Shown here one piece after another: positions 28,801 to 37,911 of a stretch of DNA of 64,000 nt. The stretch is taken from positions 1 through 64,000 of the forward strand of contig NZ_JAJONE010000007.1 in NCBI RefSeq assembly GCF_024700075.1, in the 5' to 3' direction. Source of the stretch: Hymenobacter sp. J193. Lineage in GTDB: Bacteria; Bacteroidota; Bacteroidia; Cytophagales; Hymenobacteraceae. Below the pieces are notes generated by a model. The model searched no databases. It saw only the letters and a program-made list of their open reading frames with translations, and was not told the DNA's origin. Both the position numbers and the translations under genes were made by a program. Each line of letters opens with the position of its first letter. The first letter of the stretch is position 1.

Positions 28801-29346
28801 CGGTTTATTCTTGGCAACCCGTTCCCGCGCTACACCTTTGGGGCCACGTACTCAGCCGACTACAAGGGCTTTGACCTGCTGGTATTCGTGCAGGGCGTGG
28901 GCAAGCGCAGCCTCTACATCCGCGGCGAGGGCGTGGAAGCCTTCCACAACAACTGGGAAAACGTGTACACCCAGCACCTGGACCGCTGGACGCCTACCAA
29001 CGCCGACGCCTCCTACCCCCGCCTGACCATTGGCACGGCTTCGACCAACAACATCCAGGGCTCCGACTACTGGCTGCGCAACGCGGCGTATGCCCGTCTC
29101 AAGAACGTGCAGCTGGGCTACTCCCTGCCTGCGACGTTAACCCAAAAAGTCGGCATTCAGCGGCTGCGGCTCTTTGCCTCGGGCCAGGATCTGTACACCA
29201 TCAGCAAGCTGAAGAAAATCGGGTATGACCCCGAAGTCTCGGAGTTCAGCGAGAGCATCGGCTTCGGTGGTGGCGGCGGCAGCAGCAGCGGCCGTGTGTA
29301 TCCGGCCGTGCGGGTGGTTTCCCTGGGCCTCGACGTTTCCTTCTAA
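25892..29346 (+). pseudogene. STN-domain SusC/FecA-like TonB-dependent receptor, frameshifted
   Basis: An outer-membrane transporter with signalling function for the alpha-mannan locus. Residues 1-24 are a signal peptide; about 45-115 an STN domain (LEEFLQELKATYKVTFLY to AVYVIVPDG); then a carboxypeptidase-like domain (VSGRVTNSAGEGLPGVTIVVKG), the plug (IYGSRGANGVLLVTTKQG) and a barrel ending VVSLGLDVSF. The frame breaks inside the plug: NINIRG is followed by a stop, while the other frame resumes with GNASPLIIVDGIAGSL. Adding one G to the five-G run at 26784-26788 gives NINIRGVGTLGNASP and a 1151-residue protein. The indel is probably a sequencing error; if real, both uptake and signalling would be lost. 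ATG 25892 starts the signal peptide. susD follows after 24 bp. Confidence 0.92.
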
Positions 29347-29370
29347 TTCCCTTTCCCACCTCTTCCCGAT

Positions 29371-30981
29371 ATGAACCGTAATTTTCGCTACTCGCTGCTG
29401 CTGGGATTGGGGCTGAGCATGGGCCTGTCGTCCTGCCAGGACCTGGACATAGCCCCGACCGACCGGCCCACCGACGCCACGTTCTGGACGCAGCCGGCCG
29501 ACGCGGCCAACGTGCTGGCCACCGCTTACGAGAACCTTTACAACAGTGAGTACTTCTTCTTCAACGAGGTGCTGTCTGATAATGCCTTCAACGTCAGCGA
29601 CGTGAATGGCTCCAACTCGCGCAACATTGCCCAGGGCGCTTACGGCACCAACCAGCAGCGCATCACCAACGAGTGGGGCTACCACTACACCGGCATTCGC
29701 AAGTCCAACGTGCTGCTGGCCCACATCGATGAAATTCCCAGCATCGACGCCGGGCTCAAGGCCCGCTACATCGGTGAGGCCCGCGCCCTGCGCGCCTTCC
29801 ACTACTTTCAGCTCCTGACCTGGTACGGGGACGTGCCGCTGGTAACCACGGAAATCGGCGTGACCGAGGCCCAGCAAGTCACCCGCACCCCGCGCGCGCA
29901 GGTGCTGGACTTCGTGCTGAAAGAGCTGGATGAAGCCGCCGCGGCGCTGCCCGTGAATACAGCCTATGCCGTCGCCGACCGGGGCCGCTTCACCAAGGGA
30001 GCCGCCCTGGCCCTGAAGGCCCGGGTGCTGCTCTACGAGAGCCGCTGGGCCGAGGTAACCACCCTAACCGAGCAGCTTATGAGCGGCGCGGTGGGCACCT
30101 ACAGCCTGTTTCCGAGCTACACGGGGGTATTTGCGCCCAGCAACGAGGGCAACAACGAAGTGATGCTGGACCTGCAGTACCTGGTTCCGACCCGAACGCA
30201 CTCCGAGCAACGCTTGTTTATTCCGCGCACTGAGGGCAAGCTCATTACCGCCATTGCCCCCACACAGGAGCTGGTGAACGACTACATCATGGCCAATGGC
30301 CAAGCCATATCCGAGGTCGGCTCCGGCTACAGCGAGGAAACGCCCTACGCAGGGCGTGACCCCCGCTTCGGGGCTACCATCGTGCATGACGGCTACGTGT
30401 GGCGGCGGCCCGATGGGTCAACCATTACCATCCGCACCGTGCCCGGCACCGGCGACAACTCCGTGGACCGCTCCGACGCCAGCCCGACCGGCTACTACTC
30501 GGCCAAGTACTTTGACCCCACCGCTGATGCCAACCTGAACTCCGGCCTGAACCTGATTCTGATTCGCTACGCCGACGTGCTGCTCATGCACGCCGAGGCC
30601 AAGAACGAGCAGAACCAGCTGACGGCCGCCGACTGGGACCGTACCATTGGGGTACTACGACGTCGGGCCGGCTTTACGGCCGCCGGCGCCCTGAACTTCC
30701 CGGCCGGCAGCCAGGAGAGCCTGCGTTCCATTGTACGCCGCGAGCGGCGCACTGAGCTGGCGATGGAAGGCCTGCGCATCTTCGACATCCGCCGGTGGCG
30801 CACGGCCGAAACCGTTCTCACCGGCTATGTACACGGCATCAAGGCCGGTAGCTCTGGGGTAGACAACGGCTACCTGCGCGTCGATCAACGCACCTTCGAC
30901 CCGTCCCGACACTACCTCTGGCCGGTGCCCCAGCGGGAGCGTGATATCAACCCCAACTTAAGTCAAAACCCGGGCTGGTAG
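29371..30981 (+). CDS. SusD/RagB-type surface glycan-binding lipoprotein (alpha-mannan locus)
   Basis: A 536-residue SusD-family lipoprotein, partner of the upstream STN-SusC. The signal peptide ends with the lipobox LSSC (Cys near residue 22) followed by QDLDIAPTDRPTDATFW. The TPR-like core has YIGEARALRAFHYFQLLTWYGDVPLV, and the C-terminal part has RRERRTELAMEGLRIFDIRRW with the end YLWPVPQRERDINPNLSQNP, typical of the family. It should bind yeast-type alpha-mannan or manno-oligosaccharide at the surface, as inferred from the GH76, GH125 and GH92 genes that follow. The next lipoprotein gene starts 46 bp later. Confidence 0.95.
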   Translation: MNRNFRYSLLLGLGLSMGLSSCQDLDIAPTDRPTDATFWTQPADAANVLATAYENLYNSEYFFFNEVLSDNAFNVSDVNGSNSRNIAQGAYGTNQQRITNEWGYHYTGIRKSNVLLAHIDEIPSIDAGLKARYIGEARALRAFHYFQLLTWYGDVPLVTTEIGVTEAQQVTRTPRAQVLDFVLKELDEAAAALPVNTAYAVADRGRFTKGAALALKARVLLYESRWAEVTTLTEQLMSGAVGTYSLFPSYTGVFAPSNEGNNEVMLDLQYLVPTRTHSEQRLFIPRTEGKLITAIAPTQELVNDYIMANGQAISEVGSGYSEETPYAGRDPRFGATIVHDGYVWRRPDGSTITIRTVPGTGDNSVDRSDASPTGYYSAKYFDPTADANLNSGLNLILIRYADVLLMHAEAKNEQNQLTAADWDRTIGVLRRRAGFTAAGALNFPAGSQESLRSIVRRERRTELAMEGLRIFDIRRWRTAETVLTGYVHGIKAGSSGVDNGYLRVDQRTFDPSRHYLWPVPQRERDINPNLSQNPGW

Positions 30982-31027
30982 TCCGCCCCGCTTCTTTTCT
31001 TCTTCTTTTTTATCTGATTTCTTAAAA

Positions 31028-32170
31028 ATGAAAAGGCTCACCCACCCTTTGCTGTTCCTGCTGCTGCTGGCCAGCGGTCTGCTCTCCGGCTGTAAGGACG
31101 ACGATAAGGCCCTCGATGGCACTATCACGCCGGTATCGAACTTTATTGCGCCCGGCGACAATACCTTCGTGCGCCTCGACCCTGCATCCAACGCCGCCAT
31201 CACGTTCGAGTGGAGCCAGGCCCGCGCCGCCGACGGCACGCTGGTGCTCTACGAAGTAATGTTCGATGAGGAAGGCGGCGACTTTTCCAGCCCGGTCTAC
31301 ACCAGCACATCGGGCACCAACGGCCAGGACACCAAGCTAGTGCTGACCCACGGCGACCTGAACCGCATTGCCAACCTGGCCGGCATCAAGGCGCAGGACA
31401 AAGGCAAGCTGAAATGGACCGTGAATGCCTCCAAAGGCGTGAACGTGTTGCCCGCTACGGCCTCACGCGTAATCGAGCTGGAGCGCCCAGCCGGTTTCGC
31501 CACTATTCCCGCTAACCTGTACCTGACCGGCTCGGGAACCGAGGCGGGCACTGACCTGAGCAAGGCCATGCCCTTCAAGCGTATCTCGGCGGGCGTATTT
31601 GAGCTCTATACCCGCCTGAGCCCCGGCGAAGTGAAGCTGGTTGACCAGACCACAGGTACGCCTACGGCCTACTACATGGAAGGCAACAAGCTGCGCGAGG
31701 GCGACCAGGCGACCAGCCCGGCCGCTACGCCTGCGGTGTACCGCGTTCAGCTCGACTTCAACAACTCCGCCGCGACCCTAACCGAGATTGTGTCGGTTGG
31801 CCTGTGGGTGTCTGCTGAAAACAAGGTAAAGGCTGATCTTCCCTACGTGGGCAATGGCGTTTGGAAAGCGGAGAATACGCCCATTGAGTTCTTCCAGGAA
31901 AGCTGGGGCCGCGATGAGCGCTACAAGTTTTTGCTGACCGAGAAAGACGCCGCCGGCGTGACCAGCAAACGTTACCTGGGCAGCACCAACTCCGACAATC
32001 AGCGCGCCACGGCCAGCAGCCCGGCCTCCTACTTTCACCTCGTGCCCGGCCCGGACAGCCAGTATGACTATGCCTTTAAGTTTCAGTCGGAGGCCGATGG
32101 CAAAAACGCGGATATCACCGTCATGCTTCAGCCCGACGGCCCCTACACGCACCAGGTAACTATCCGCTAA
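31028..32170 (+). CDS. SusE/SusF-like outer-membrane lipoprotein
   Basis: A 380-residue lipoprotein (lipobox LLSGC, Cys near residue 23) in the SusE position. The N-terminal SusE-type domain (about 35-155) has the pattern VRLDPASNAAITFEWSQA and LVLYEVMFDEEGGDFSSPVY, ending in a KLKWTVNASKGVN strand. Two more beta-rich modules follow (about 165-265, starting NLYLTGSGTEAG, and 270-380), like the starch-binding-like domains of SusE/SusF. It probably binds alpha-mannan at the surface and supports the SusC/D pair. It ends the core operon, since a hairpin follows 10 bp after the stop. Confidence 0.82.
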   Translation: MKRLTHPLLFLLLLASGLLSGCKDDDKALDGTITPVSNFIAPGDNTFVRLDPASNAAITFEWSQARAADGTLVLYEVMFDEEGGDFSSPVYTSTSGTNGQDTKLVLTHGDLNRIANLAGIKAQDKGKLKWTVNASKGVNVLPATASRVIELERPAGFATIPANLYLTGSGTEAGTDLSKAMPFKRISAGVFELYTRLSPGEVKLVDQTTGTPTAYYMEGNKLREGDQATSPAATPAVYRVQLDFNNSAATLTEIVSVGLWVSAENKVKADLPYVGNGVWKAENTPIEFFQESWGRDERYKFLLTEKDAAGVTSKRYLGSTNSDNQRATASSPASYFHLVPGPDSQYDYAFKFQSEADGKNADITVMLQPDGPYTHQVTIR

Positions 32171-32180
32171 GGGGTGAGGT

Positions 32181-32225
32181 GAAACGCCCGTTCGGCTACC
32201 AGTGCTCATGCTGAGCGGGCGTTTC
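32181..32225 (+). terminator. Hairpin after the SusE-like gene
   Basis: A perfect 10-bp stem (GAAACGCCCG at 32181-32190 and its complement at 32216-32225) encloses a 25-base loop. No clear T run follows, so termination may be partial. It separates the SusC/D/E block from the GH76 gene. Confidence 0.6.
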
Positions 32226-32299
32226 GCACTTCAACACCCAGGCTGATACCTGACTACCACTTACAATTCTGCCGCTCTCGGCAATATTTCGCTTTCCTG

Positions 32300-33460
32300 A
32301 TGGTTTCACTTACCGCTTCCCGTATTGCCGGTGCGCTTCTGAGCCTAGTGCTGCTGTGCTCCTGCAAGGAGCCCATCGACGACGTAATCACCAAGCCCCC
32401 GACTCCGCCGGTAACGGCGGCTCCGGCCAACTGGGCCGCCCGGGCCGACTCGGCGCAGAATGCCCTGCGGCAGGGCTTTTTCACGGCGGGCCAGTACTAC
32501 GCCAAAAACAACGCCGGCGACGCGGGCTTCAACTACTGGTGGCAGGCCCACGGTCTGGACGTGCTGATGGACGGCTACAAGCGCACCAGCAGCTCCGACT
32601 ACCTGACCCAGGCGCAGCAGCTGCAAGCAGGTGCCAAAGCCAAAAACGGCAACACCTACCTCAACGAGTTCTACGACGACATGGAGTGGCAGGCGCTGGC
32701 CTGCCTGCGCGCCTTCCAGCTTACCGGCGACCCGGCCTATAAAGCCACTGCCAAGTTGCTCTGGGAAGACATCAAAACCGGCTGGAACGAGCAGCAGGGC
32801 GGCGGCATAGCCTGGAAGAAAACCCAGCGCGACTACAAGAACACGCCCGCCAACGCACCCGCCGCCATTCTGGCCGCCCGCCTCTACCTGCTCGACAAAA
32901 ACCCGGATGACTTAGCCTGGGCCGAGAAGATCTACCAGTGGCAGAAGGCCAAGCTGGTGGACCCAGCCACCGGCCTGGTATGGGACGGCATCAACCGCAC
33001 CGGCGACGGGCAGATCGATAAAAACTGGCGCTTTACTTACTGCCAGGGCGTGTACATCGGAGCGGGACAGGCCCTTTATCAGGCCACGAAAAAACCAGAA
33101 TACCTGGCCGATGCTACGCGCACAGCCAACTTCGTGCTCGGCGATGCGGACATGGCGCCCGGGGGCATCCTGAAAAACGAGAATGCCGGCGACGGGGGCT
33201 TGTTCAAAGGCATTCTGGTGCGCTACCTGGCCCAGCTGGCCGTGGAGCCCGACGTGAGTGCCACCAACCGCACGAGCTACATCAACTTTCTGAAGTTCAA
33301 CGGCGAGTCGTCCTGGAAACGTGGGGCCCGCCGCCCGCCGGGCCTGTTCAACACCAACTGGACCACTCTGCCCCAGGGCGCAGTGGAGTCCTCCACGCAG
33401 ATGAGCGGCGTGATGCTGATGGAAGTAATGGCTGATTTACAGGCTCGCAAGCTCCTGTAG
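32300..33460 (+). CDS. GH76 endo-alpha-1,6-mannanase, lipoprotein
   Basis: A 386-residue GH76 enzyme that cleaves the alpha-1,6-mannan backbone, as in yeast mannan. The signal peptide ends in the lipobox LLCSC (Cys near residue 22), so it is probably surface- or periplasm-anchored. The (alpha/alpha)6-barrel carries the catalytic pair Asp126-Asp127 in FYDDMEW, plus GWNEQQGGGIAWKK, FTYCQGVYIGAGQALY and STQMSGVMLMEVMADLQARKLL at the end. It is a close paralogue of the frameshifted GH76 at 46561, with the same length and the same ending. A strong hairpin follows the gene. Confidence 0.93.
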   Translation: MVSLTASRIAGALLSLVLLCSCKEPIDDVITKPPTPPVTAAPANWAARADSAQNALRQGFFTAGQYYAKNNAGDAGFNYWWQAHGLDVLMDGYKRTSSSDYLTQAQQLQAGAKAKNGNTYLNEFYDDMEWQALACLRAFQLTGDPAYKATAKLLWEDIKTGWNEQQGGGIAWKKTQRDYKNTPANAPAAILAARLYLLDKNPDDLAWAEKIYQWQKAKLVDPATGLVWDGINRTGDGQIDKNWRFTYCQGVYIGAGQALYQATKKPEYLADATRTANFVLGDADMAPGGILKNENAGDGGLFKGILVRYLAQLAVEPDVSATNRTSYINFLKFNGESSWKRGARRPPGLFNTNWTTLPQGAVESSTQMSGVMLMEVMADLQARKLL

Positions 33461-33532
33461 GCAGCTTGAAGAGCATTGCCCTGTAGGCCAAGACCTATAG
33501 GTGGGAGCGGACGCGGTGGGACTTGTCCGTTT

Positions 33533-33564
33533 ATGGTGCTCCGGTTGGGGAACCGGAGCACCAT
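33533..33564. terminator. Hairpin terminator after the first GH76 gene
   Basis: A perfect 14-bp stem (33533-33546 and 33551-33564) with a GGGG loop, followed by TTCC. The downstream T run is short, so strength is uncertain. It lies in the 236-bp gap between GH76 and GH125, which holds nothing else recognisable. Confidence 0.7.
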
Positions 33565-33696
33565 TTCCTAAATGGCCTGCACCTGTCCCCGTTGGTTGGT
33601 CCGGCTGCCGGGCCGCCACGCTGAAGTTCAACTGAACCACTCGCGCACTCTCTGCGCAAACCCGCGCTTGCGCTTTACTCCTTTTAGATTCATCAC

Positions 33697-35115
33697 ATGA
33701 ACCGTCGCACGTTTATCCAGAACACGGCCCTACTGGGCGCGACTGTCTGCACGAGTGGCGCCTGGGCCTTTGCCCCGCCGTCCTTCAAAACGGTGCGCCC
33801 GGCGCGCGCGGCGCGCCGCTTCAGCTCAGCCTCGGTTGAAAAAGCCATTGCCGAGTTCCGGAAAAAAGTAAAAGACCCGGAGCTGGGCTGGCTGTTCGAG
33901 AACTGCTTTCCCAATACGCTCGACACCACCGTTACCTACTCCGAGGCGGGCGGGCAGCCCGATACCTACGTCATTACCGGCGACATCGACGCCATGTGGC
34001 TGCGCGACTCCTCGGCCCAGGTGTGGCCCTATCTGCCCTTCTGCAAGCAGGACGCGCCGCTGCGCAAGCTCGTGGCCGGCGTTATCCGGCGGCAGGCGCG
34101 CTGCATCAACAAGGACCCCTACGCCAACGCTTTTTACGGCGACGATGCCAAGACCGGGGAGTGGAAAGACGACCTGACCGACATGAAGCCCGGCCTGCAC
34201 GAGCGCAAGTGGGAAATTGACTCGCTCTGCTACCCCATCCGGCTGGCTTACGGCTACTGGAAAACCACCGGCGACGCCTCCCCCTTCGACGCTACCTGGG
34301 CGCAGGCCCTGCAAGCCACGCTGCGCACGTTTCGGGAGCAGCAGCGCAAAACCAGCCCCGGTCCCTACCATTTCCAGCGCACCACGGCCTTTGCCACCGA
34401 CGGCGTGCCGCTGAACGGCTACGGCTACCCTGTGAAGCCCGTGGGCCTGATCTGCTCCAGCTTCCGGCCCAGCGACGACGCCACGGTGTTTTCGTTTCTG
34501 ATTCCGAGCAACTTCTTTGCTGTGACCAGCCTGCGGCAGGCCGCCGAAATGCTGGAGGCCCTGCAGCCCCAGCAGCGCGAAACCGCCACCGACATGCGAG
34601 CCATGGCCACCGAGGTGGAAGGTGCGCTGAAAGAGCACGCCACCGTAGAGCACCCCACTTACGGTCGCATCTACGCCTACGAAGTCAACGGCATGGGCTC
34701 AGTGAACCTGATGGACGACGCCAACGTGCCCAGCCTGCTGGCCCTGCCCTACCTGGGCGGCGTAGCCCTCACGGACCCGGTGTATCAGAACACACGCAAG
34801 TTTCTGCTCTCGGCTGACAACCCGTTTTTCTTCAAGGGTACGGCCGCCGAGGGAATTGGCGGCCCCCACGCCGGACTGGACATGATCTGGCCGCTGGGCA
34901 TCACCATTCGGGGCCTCACCAGCCAGAGCCCCGAGGAAATCCGGGCCTGCGTGCAGACGCTACGCCGCAGCCACGCCGGCACGGGCTACATGCACGAGGC
35001 CTTCCATAAGGACGACTTCGGCAAATTCAGCCGCCCCTGGTTTGCCTGGGCCAACACGCTGTTCGGAGAATTTCTGTGGAAGACCTACCAGGAGTCGCCG
35101 AAGCTACTGTCCTGA
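33697..35115 (+). CDS. GH125 exo-alpha-1,6-mannosidase
   Basis: A 472-residue GH125 enzyme that removes alpha-1,6-linked mannose, finishing what GH76 enzymes start. The N-terminus MNRRTFIQNTALLGAT has a twin-arginine-like pattern before a hydrophobic stretch, so it may be exported through Tat. Family motifs are clear: GDIDAMWLRDSSAQVWPYL, INKDPYANAFY, HERKWEIDSLCYPIRLAY, FRPSDDATVFSFLIPSN with the likely catalytic Asp, and MDDANVPSLLALPYLG. Near the end, GYMHEAFHKDD carries the likely catalytic Glu. Length and layout are as usual for the family. Another GH76 gene follows after 145 bp. Confidence 0.94.
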   Translation: MNRRTFIQNTALLGATVCTSGAWAFAPPSFKTVRPARAARRFSSASVEKAIAEFRKKVKDPELGWLFENCFPNTLDTTVTYSEAGGQPDTYVITGDIDAMWLRDSSAQVWPYLPFCKQDAPLRKLVAGVIRRQARCINKDPYANAFYGDDAKTGEWKDDLTDMKPGLHERKWEIDSLCYPIRLAYGYWKTTGDASPFDATWAQALQATLRTFREQQRKTSPGPYHFQRTTAFATDGVPLNGYGYPVKPVGLICSSFRPSDDATVFSFLIPSNFFAVTSLRQAAEMLEALQPQQRETATDMRAMATEVEGALKEHATVEHPTYGRIYAYEVNGMGSVNLMDDANVPSLLALPYLGGVALTDPVYQNTRKFLLSADNPFFFKGTAAEGIGGPHAGLDMIWPLGITIRGLTSQSPEEIRACVQTLRRSHAGTGYMHEAFHKDDFGKFSRPWFAWANTLFGEFLWKTYQESPKLLS

Positions 35116-35260
35116 TTTCCTGATTTATCGCCTATTGATTGGAGCTGCAAGCCTGGCTCCCTGCCTGCGTATTGCCTTTTCCGACGGGGCTGACCTAGTC
35201 CGTAGCCGCTCGAGAAAAGGAGGTTGAGAAGGAAAAATTCACCCGTCAAAAACCCATACC

Positions 35261-36475
35261 ATGAACCAGAAAGACGCTGCTTGCCGCTTCCGTGAACCTA
35301 TCAAGGCTTCTGCCGGGCTGAAAAGGAAAACCACCCGGCTCCTGCTGCCGGCCCTGCTGCTGACCTTGCTCAGCGGCTGCCAGAAGGAGGTAGTGCCCAC
35401 AAACTCCGGGGCGGCGGTGCCCGCCACGCAGGCCAGCGCCCTGGCCGTGGCCACAAAAAGCGAAGCCCTGCTGGCCTTGAGCAGCTACCACAACAAGTAC
35501 TACAACCAGTACGGCACGTACGGCCCCTCCTTCAAGGCCAACTATTGGTTTGATATGGCCAAAACCAAGCGAATGGATTTCTGGACGCAGGCGGAGGCCA
35601 TTGAAACTGTCATCGATGCCTACAACGTGAACCCGACCGTTGAGTACAAAAACAAAGTCCAGTACCTGTACCACGGCATGCGCGACGCCTACGGCCTGAC
35701 GTGGAGCAACAACGAGTTCAACGATGACATCATCTGGGGCTCCATTATGTGCCTGCGGGCCTACGAAATCTGGAATGATGGAGGAATGCTGACCATGGCC
35801 CGGCAAAACTTCGACCTGGTATGGGCCCGGGGCTGGGACACGAACCTGGGCGGCGGCCTGTGGTGGAAAACGGACAAGCTCTCCAAGAACACCTGCGTGA
35901 ATGCCCCGGCCGTGATTTGCGCCATGAAGCTGTACAAAGCCACCGGCGACGTGAGCTACCGCAACAAAGCCAAGATGATTATGGACTGGATGGTGCCCCG
36001 GTTTTACGTGGCCTCGACCGGGGAAGTGAAAGGCGCTATGAACACGTCGGGCCAAATCTACGAGGGGGCGCTGCTGTACACGCAGGGCACCTTCATTGGG
36101 GCGGCCAACGAGCTGCGGCCCTACTACAGCACCCCCGACTACCGGGCCATGGGCCTGAAAGCCATGGATTATGCCCGCACGAGCCTGTCGAAGACGCCGG
36201 GCGGCATCCTGCAGGACGAAGACGGCACGCTGGACACCCAGGGTGGGAAATCCATCTTCGCCCGGTGGGCCTGCATATTTGTAAAAGACACGGGCACGGC
36301 GGCCAACTACGGCCCCTGGCTGGACGCCAATGCCGCCCAGGCCTGGTCCATCCGCAACTCCAACGGCATCATGTGGAATCTGTGGAGCATCCGCACGTCC
36401 GACACGGAAAACCTGAACTCCTGGCGCACGAACGGCGGCGTGTCGATGATGCTCAACCTGTACCGCTTCCGGTAG
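35261..36475 (+). CDS. GH76 family alpha-mannanase, divergent lipoprotein
   Basis: A 404-residue GH76-like lipoprotein (lipobox LLSGC near residue 40, after a rather long basic n-region). The (alpha/alpha)6-barrel shows WTQAEAIETVIDAYN, then the catalytic pair Asp155-Asp156 in EFNDDIIWGSI, LGGGLWWKT, and the C-terminal SIRTSDTENLNSW. It is clearly different from the two near-twin GH76 proteins of this locus (32300 and 46561), and may have another chain-length or branch preference. The 145 bp before it contain no other feature. Confidence 0.85.
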   Translation: MNQKDAACRFREPIKASAGLKRKTTRLLLPALLLTLLSGCQKEVVPTNSGAAVPATQASALAVATKSEALLALSSYHNKYYNQYGTYGPSFKANYWFDMAKTKRMDFWTQAEAIETVIDAYNVNPTVEYKNKVQYLYHGMRDAYGLTWSNNEFNDDIIWGSIMCLRAYEIWNDGGMLTMARQNFDLVWARGWDTNLGGGLWWKTDKLSKNTCVNAPAVICAMKLYKATGDVSYRNKAKMIMDWMVPRFYVASTGEVKGAMNTSGQIYEGALLYTQGTFIGAANELRPYYSTPDYRAMGLKAMDYARTSLSKTPGGILQDEDGTLDTQGGKSIFARWACIFVKDTGTAANYGPWLDANAAQAWSIRNSNGIMWNLWSIRTSDTENLNSWRTNGGVSMMLNLYRFR

Positions 36476-36579
36476 GGTTTTTAATGGCCAAAGGTTAGTC
36501 AATACGCCCGCACCCCAGCAATTTCAACGCCCTGGACTGATATTTCCGGTCTTCCTTTCTCTCCCGATACTTTCTTCGT

Positions 36580-37839
36580 ATGCCCGCTACCGCCCCTCCT
36601 GTCACTGCTGCCCGGCCCGCCTTTACCGAGCGGCGCTTCGTGCTCACGTTCGTTTTTGTGGCCTCACTGTTCCTGCTTTGGGGAGTGGCCATCACGATGG
36701 GCGACGTGCTCAACCGCCACTTCCAGAGCGTGCTGAACGTGAGCAAGGCCGACTCCGGGCTGGTGCAGTTTTCCATCTTCGGGGCCTACGCCCTGATGGG
36801 CATTCCGGCCGGGCTGTTCATGCAGCGGTTTGGGTACAAGAACGGGGTGCTGCTGGGGCTGGGCCTGTACGCGGCCGGGGCGTTTCTGTTTATTCCGGCG
36901 GCTAATGCGGGTTCCTTCCTGTTTTTTCGGGGCGCATTGTTTGTGCTGGCCTGCGGGCTGGCCACGCTCGAAACCGTGGCGCACCCGTTCATAGCCGCGC
37001 TGGGCGACCAGCGCAGCAGCGACCAGCGCATCAACTTTGCCCAGTCGTTCAATGGCCTGGGCGCCGTTATCGGGCCGGTTATCGGTGGCTACTTTATTTT
37101 GCGGGCGGGCCAGGGTGGTGCGTCCGAGGGCTTGCAGGCCGTCAAAACCCTTTATCTCATCATCGGGGCCGTTATTCTGGCGGTGGCCGTTGGCTTTGCG
37201 CTGGTGCGGGTGCCGCCCCTGCCCACCGACCCCCACGCCGCCGAGCTGGCGCCCGGGGAGGAGCCGGTGCTGGCCGCCGACACCCCCTCCCTCTTCAGCC
37301 GGCGCCACTCCCGCTGGGCCGTGGCCGCGCAGTTTTTCAACGCTGCGGCTCAGGGCGGCACCTGGGCGTTCTTCATCAACTACGGAGTGGAGAAAATGAG
37401 CCTCAGCGCCGAGCGGGCCGCGTACTTTTTCGCCTTCAGCATGGTGCTGATGATGGTGGGCCGCTTTATCGGCACGGCGCTGATGCGCGTGATTGCGCCG
37501 GCCCGGCTGCTGGCCATTGCGGCGGGGGCTAATATCGTGCTCTGCCTGATTATTGCCCAGGGCTGGGGTGCGGTATCGTTCGGGGCGCTGCTGCTGCTCA
37601 ATTTCTTTTTCAGCATCATGTTCCCAACCGTCTTCAGCCTGGGCCTGAAAGACCTGGGGCCGCGTACGCAGCAAGGGTCCTCGTTCATCATCACGGGCGT
37701 GGTGGGTGCGGCGGTTTTTCCCTACCTCATGGGCCAGGTTGCCAACCATGATATTGCGGCGGCCTACTACCTGCCCATCATCTGCTACGTCGTGATTCTG
37801 CTCTTCGGTGCCAAGTACCACCAGGTGCAGCCCCGCTAA
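36580..37839 (+). CDS. FucP-type MFS sugar:proton symporter
   Basis: A 419-residue inner-membrane transporter of the major facilitator superfamily, FHS (fucose/glucose/galactose) branch, with about 12 hydrophobic segments. Typical features are LLWGVAITMGDVLNRHFQ in helix 1, YALMGIPAGLFMQRFGYKNG between helices 2 and 3, and QRINFAQSFNGLGAVIGP in helix 5. It probably imports mannose or a small manno-oligosaccharide released by the locus enzymes into the cytoplasm; the sugar is inferred from context. The DUF4965 gene begins 72 bp after it. Confidence 0.9.
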   Translation: MPATAPPVTAARPAFTERRFVLTFVFVASLFLLWGVAITMGDVLNRHFQSVLNVSKADSGLVQFSIFGAYALMGIPAGLFMQRFGYKNGVLLGLGLYAAGAFLFIPAANAGSFLFFRGALFVLACGLATLETVAHPFIAALGDQRSSDQRINFAQSFNGLGAVIGPVIGGYFILRAGQGGASEGLQAVKTLYLIIGAVILAVAVGFALVRVPPLPTDPHAAELAPGEEPVLAADTPSLFSRRHSRWAVAAQFFNAAAQGGTWAFFINYGVEKMSLSAERAAYFFAFSMVLMMVGRFIGTALMRVIAPARLLAIAAGANIVLCLIIAQGWGAVSFGALLLLNFFFSIMFPTVFSLGLKDLGPRTQQGSSFIITGVVGAAVFPYLMGQVANHDIAAAYYLPIICYVVILLFGAKYHQVQPR

Positions 37840-37911
37840 CCACGCCGCCGCAGCAGTACTCCCGCAGCCTTTCCCTGGCTGGTTGCCTCCGCTTTCTCTG
37901 GTCGCCACATC

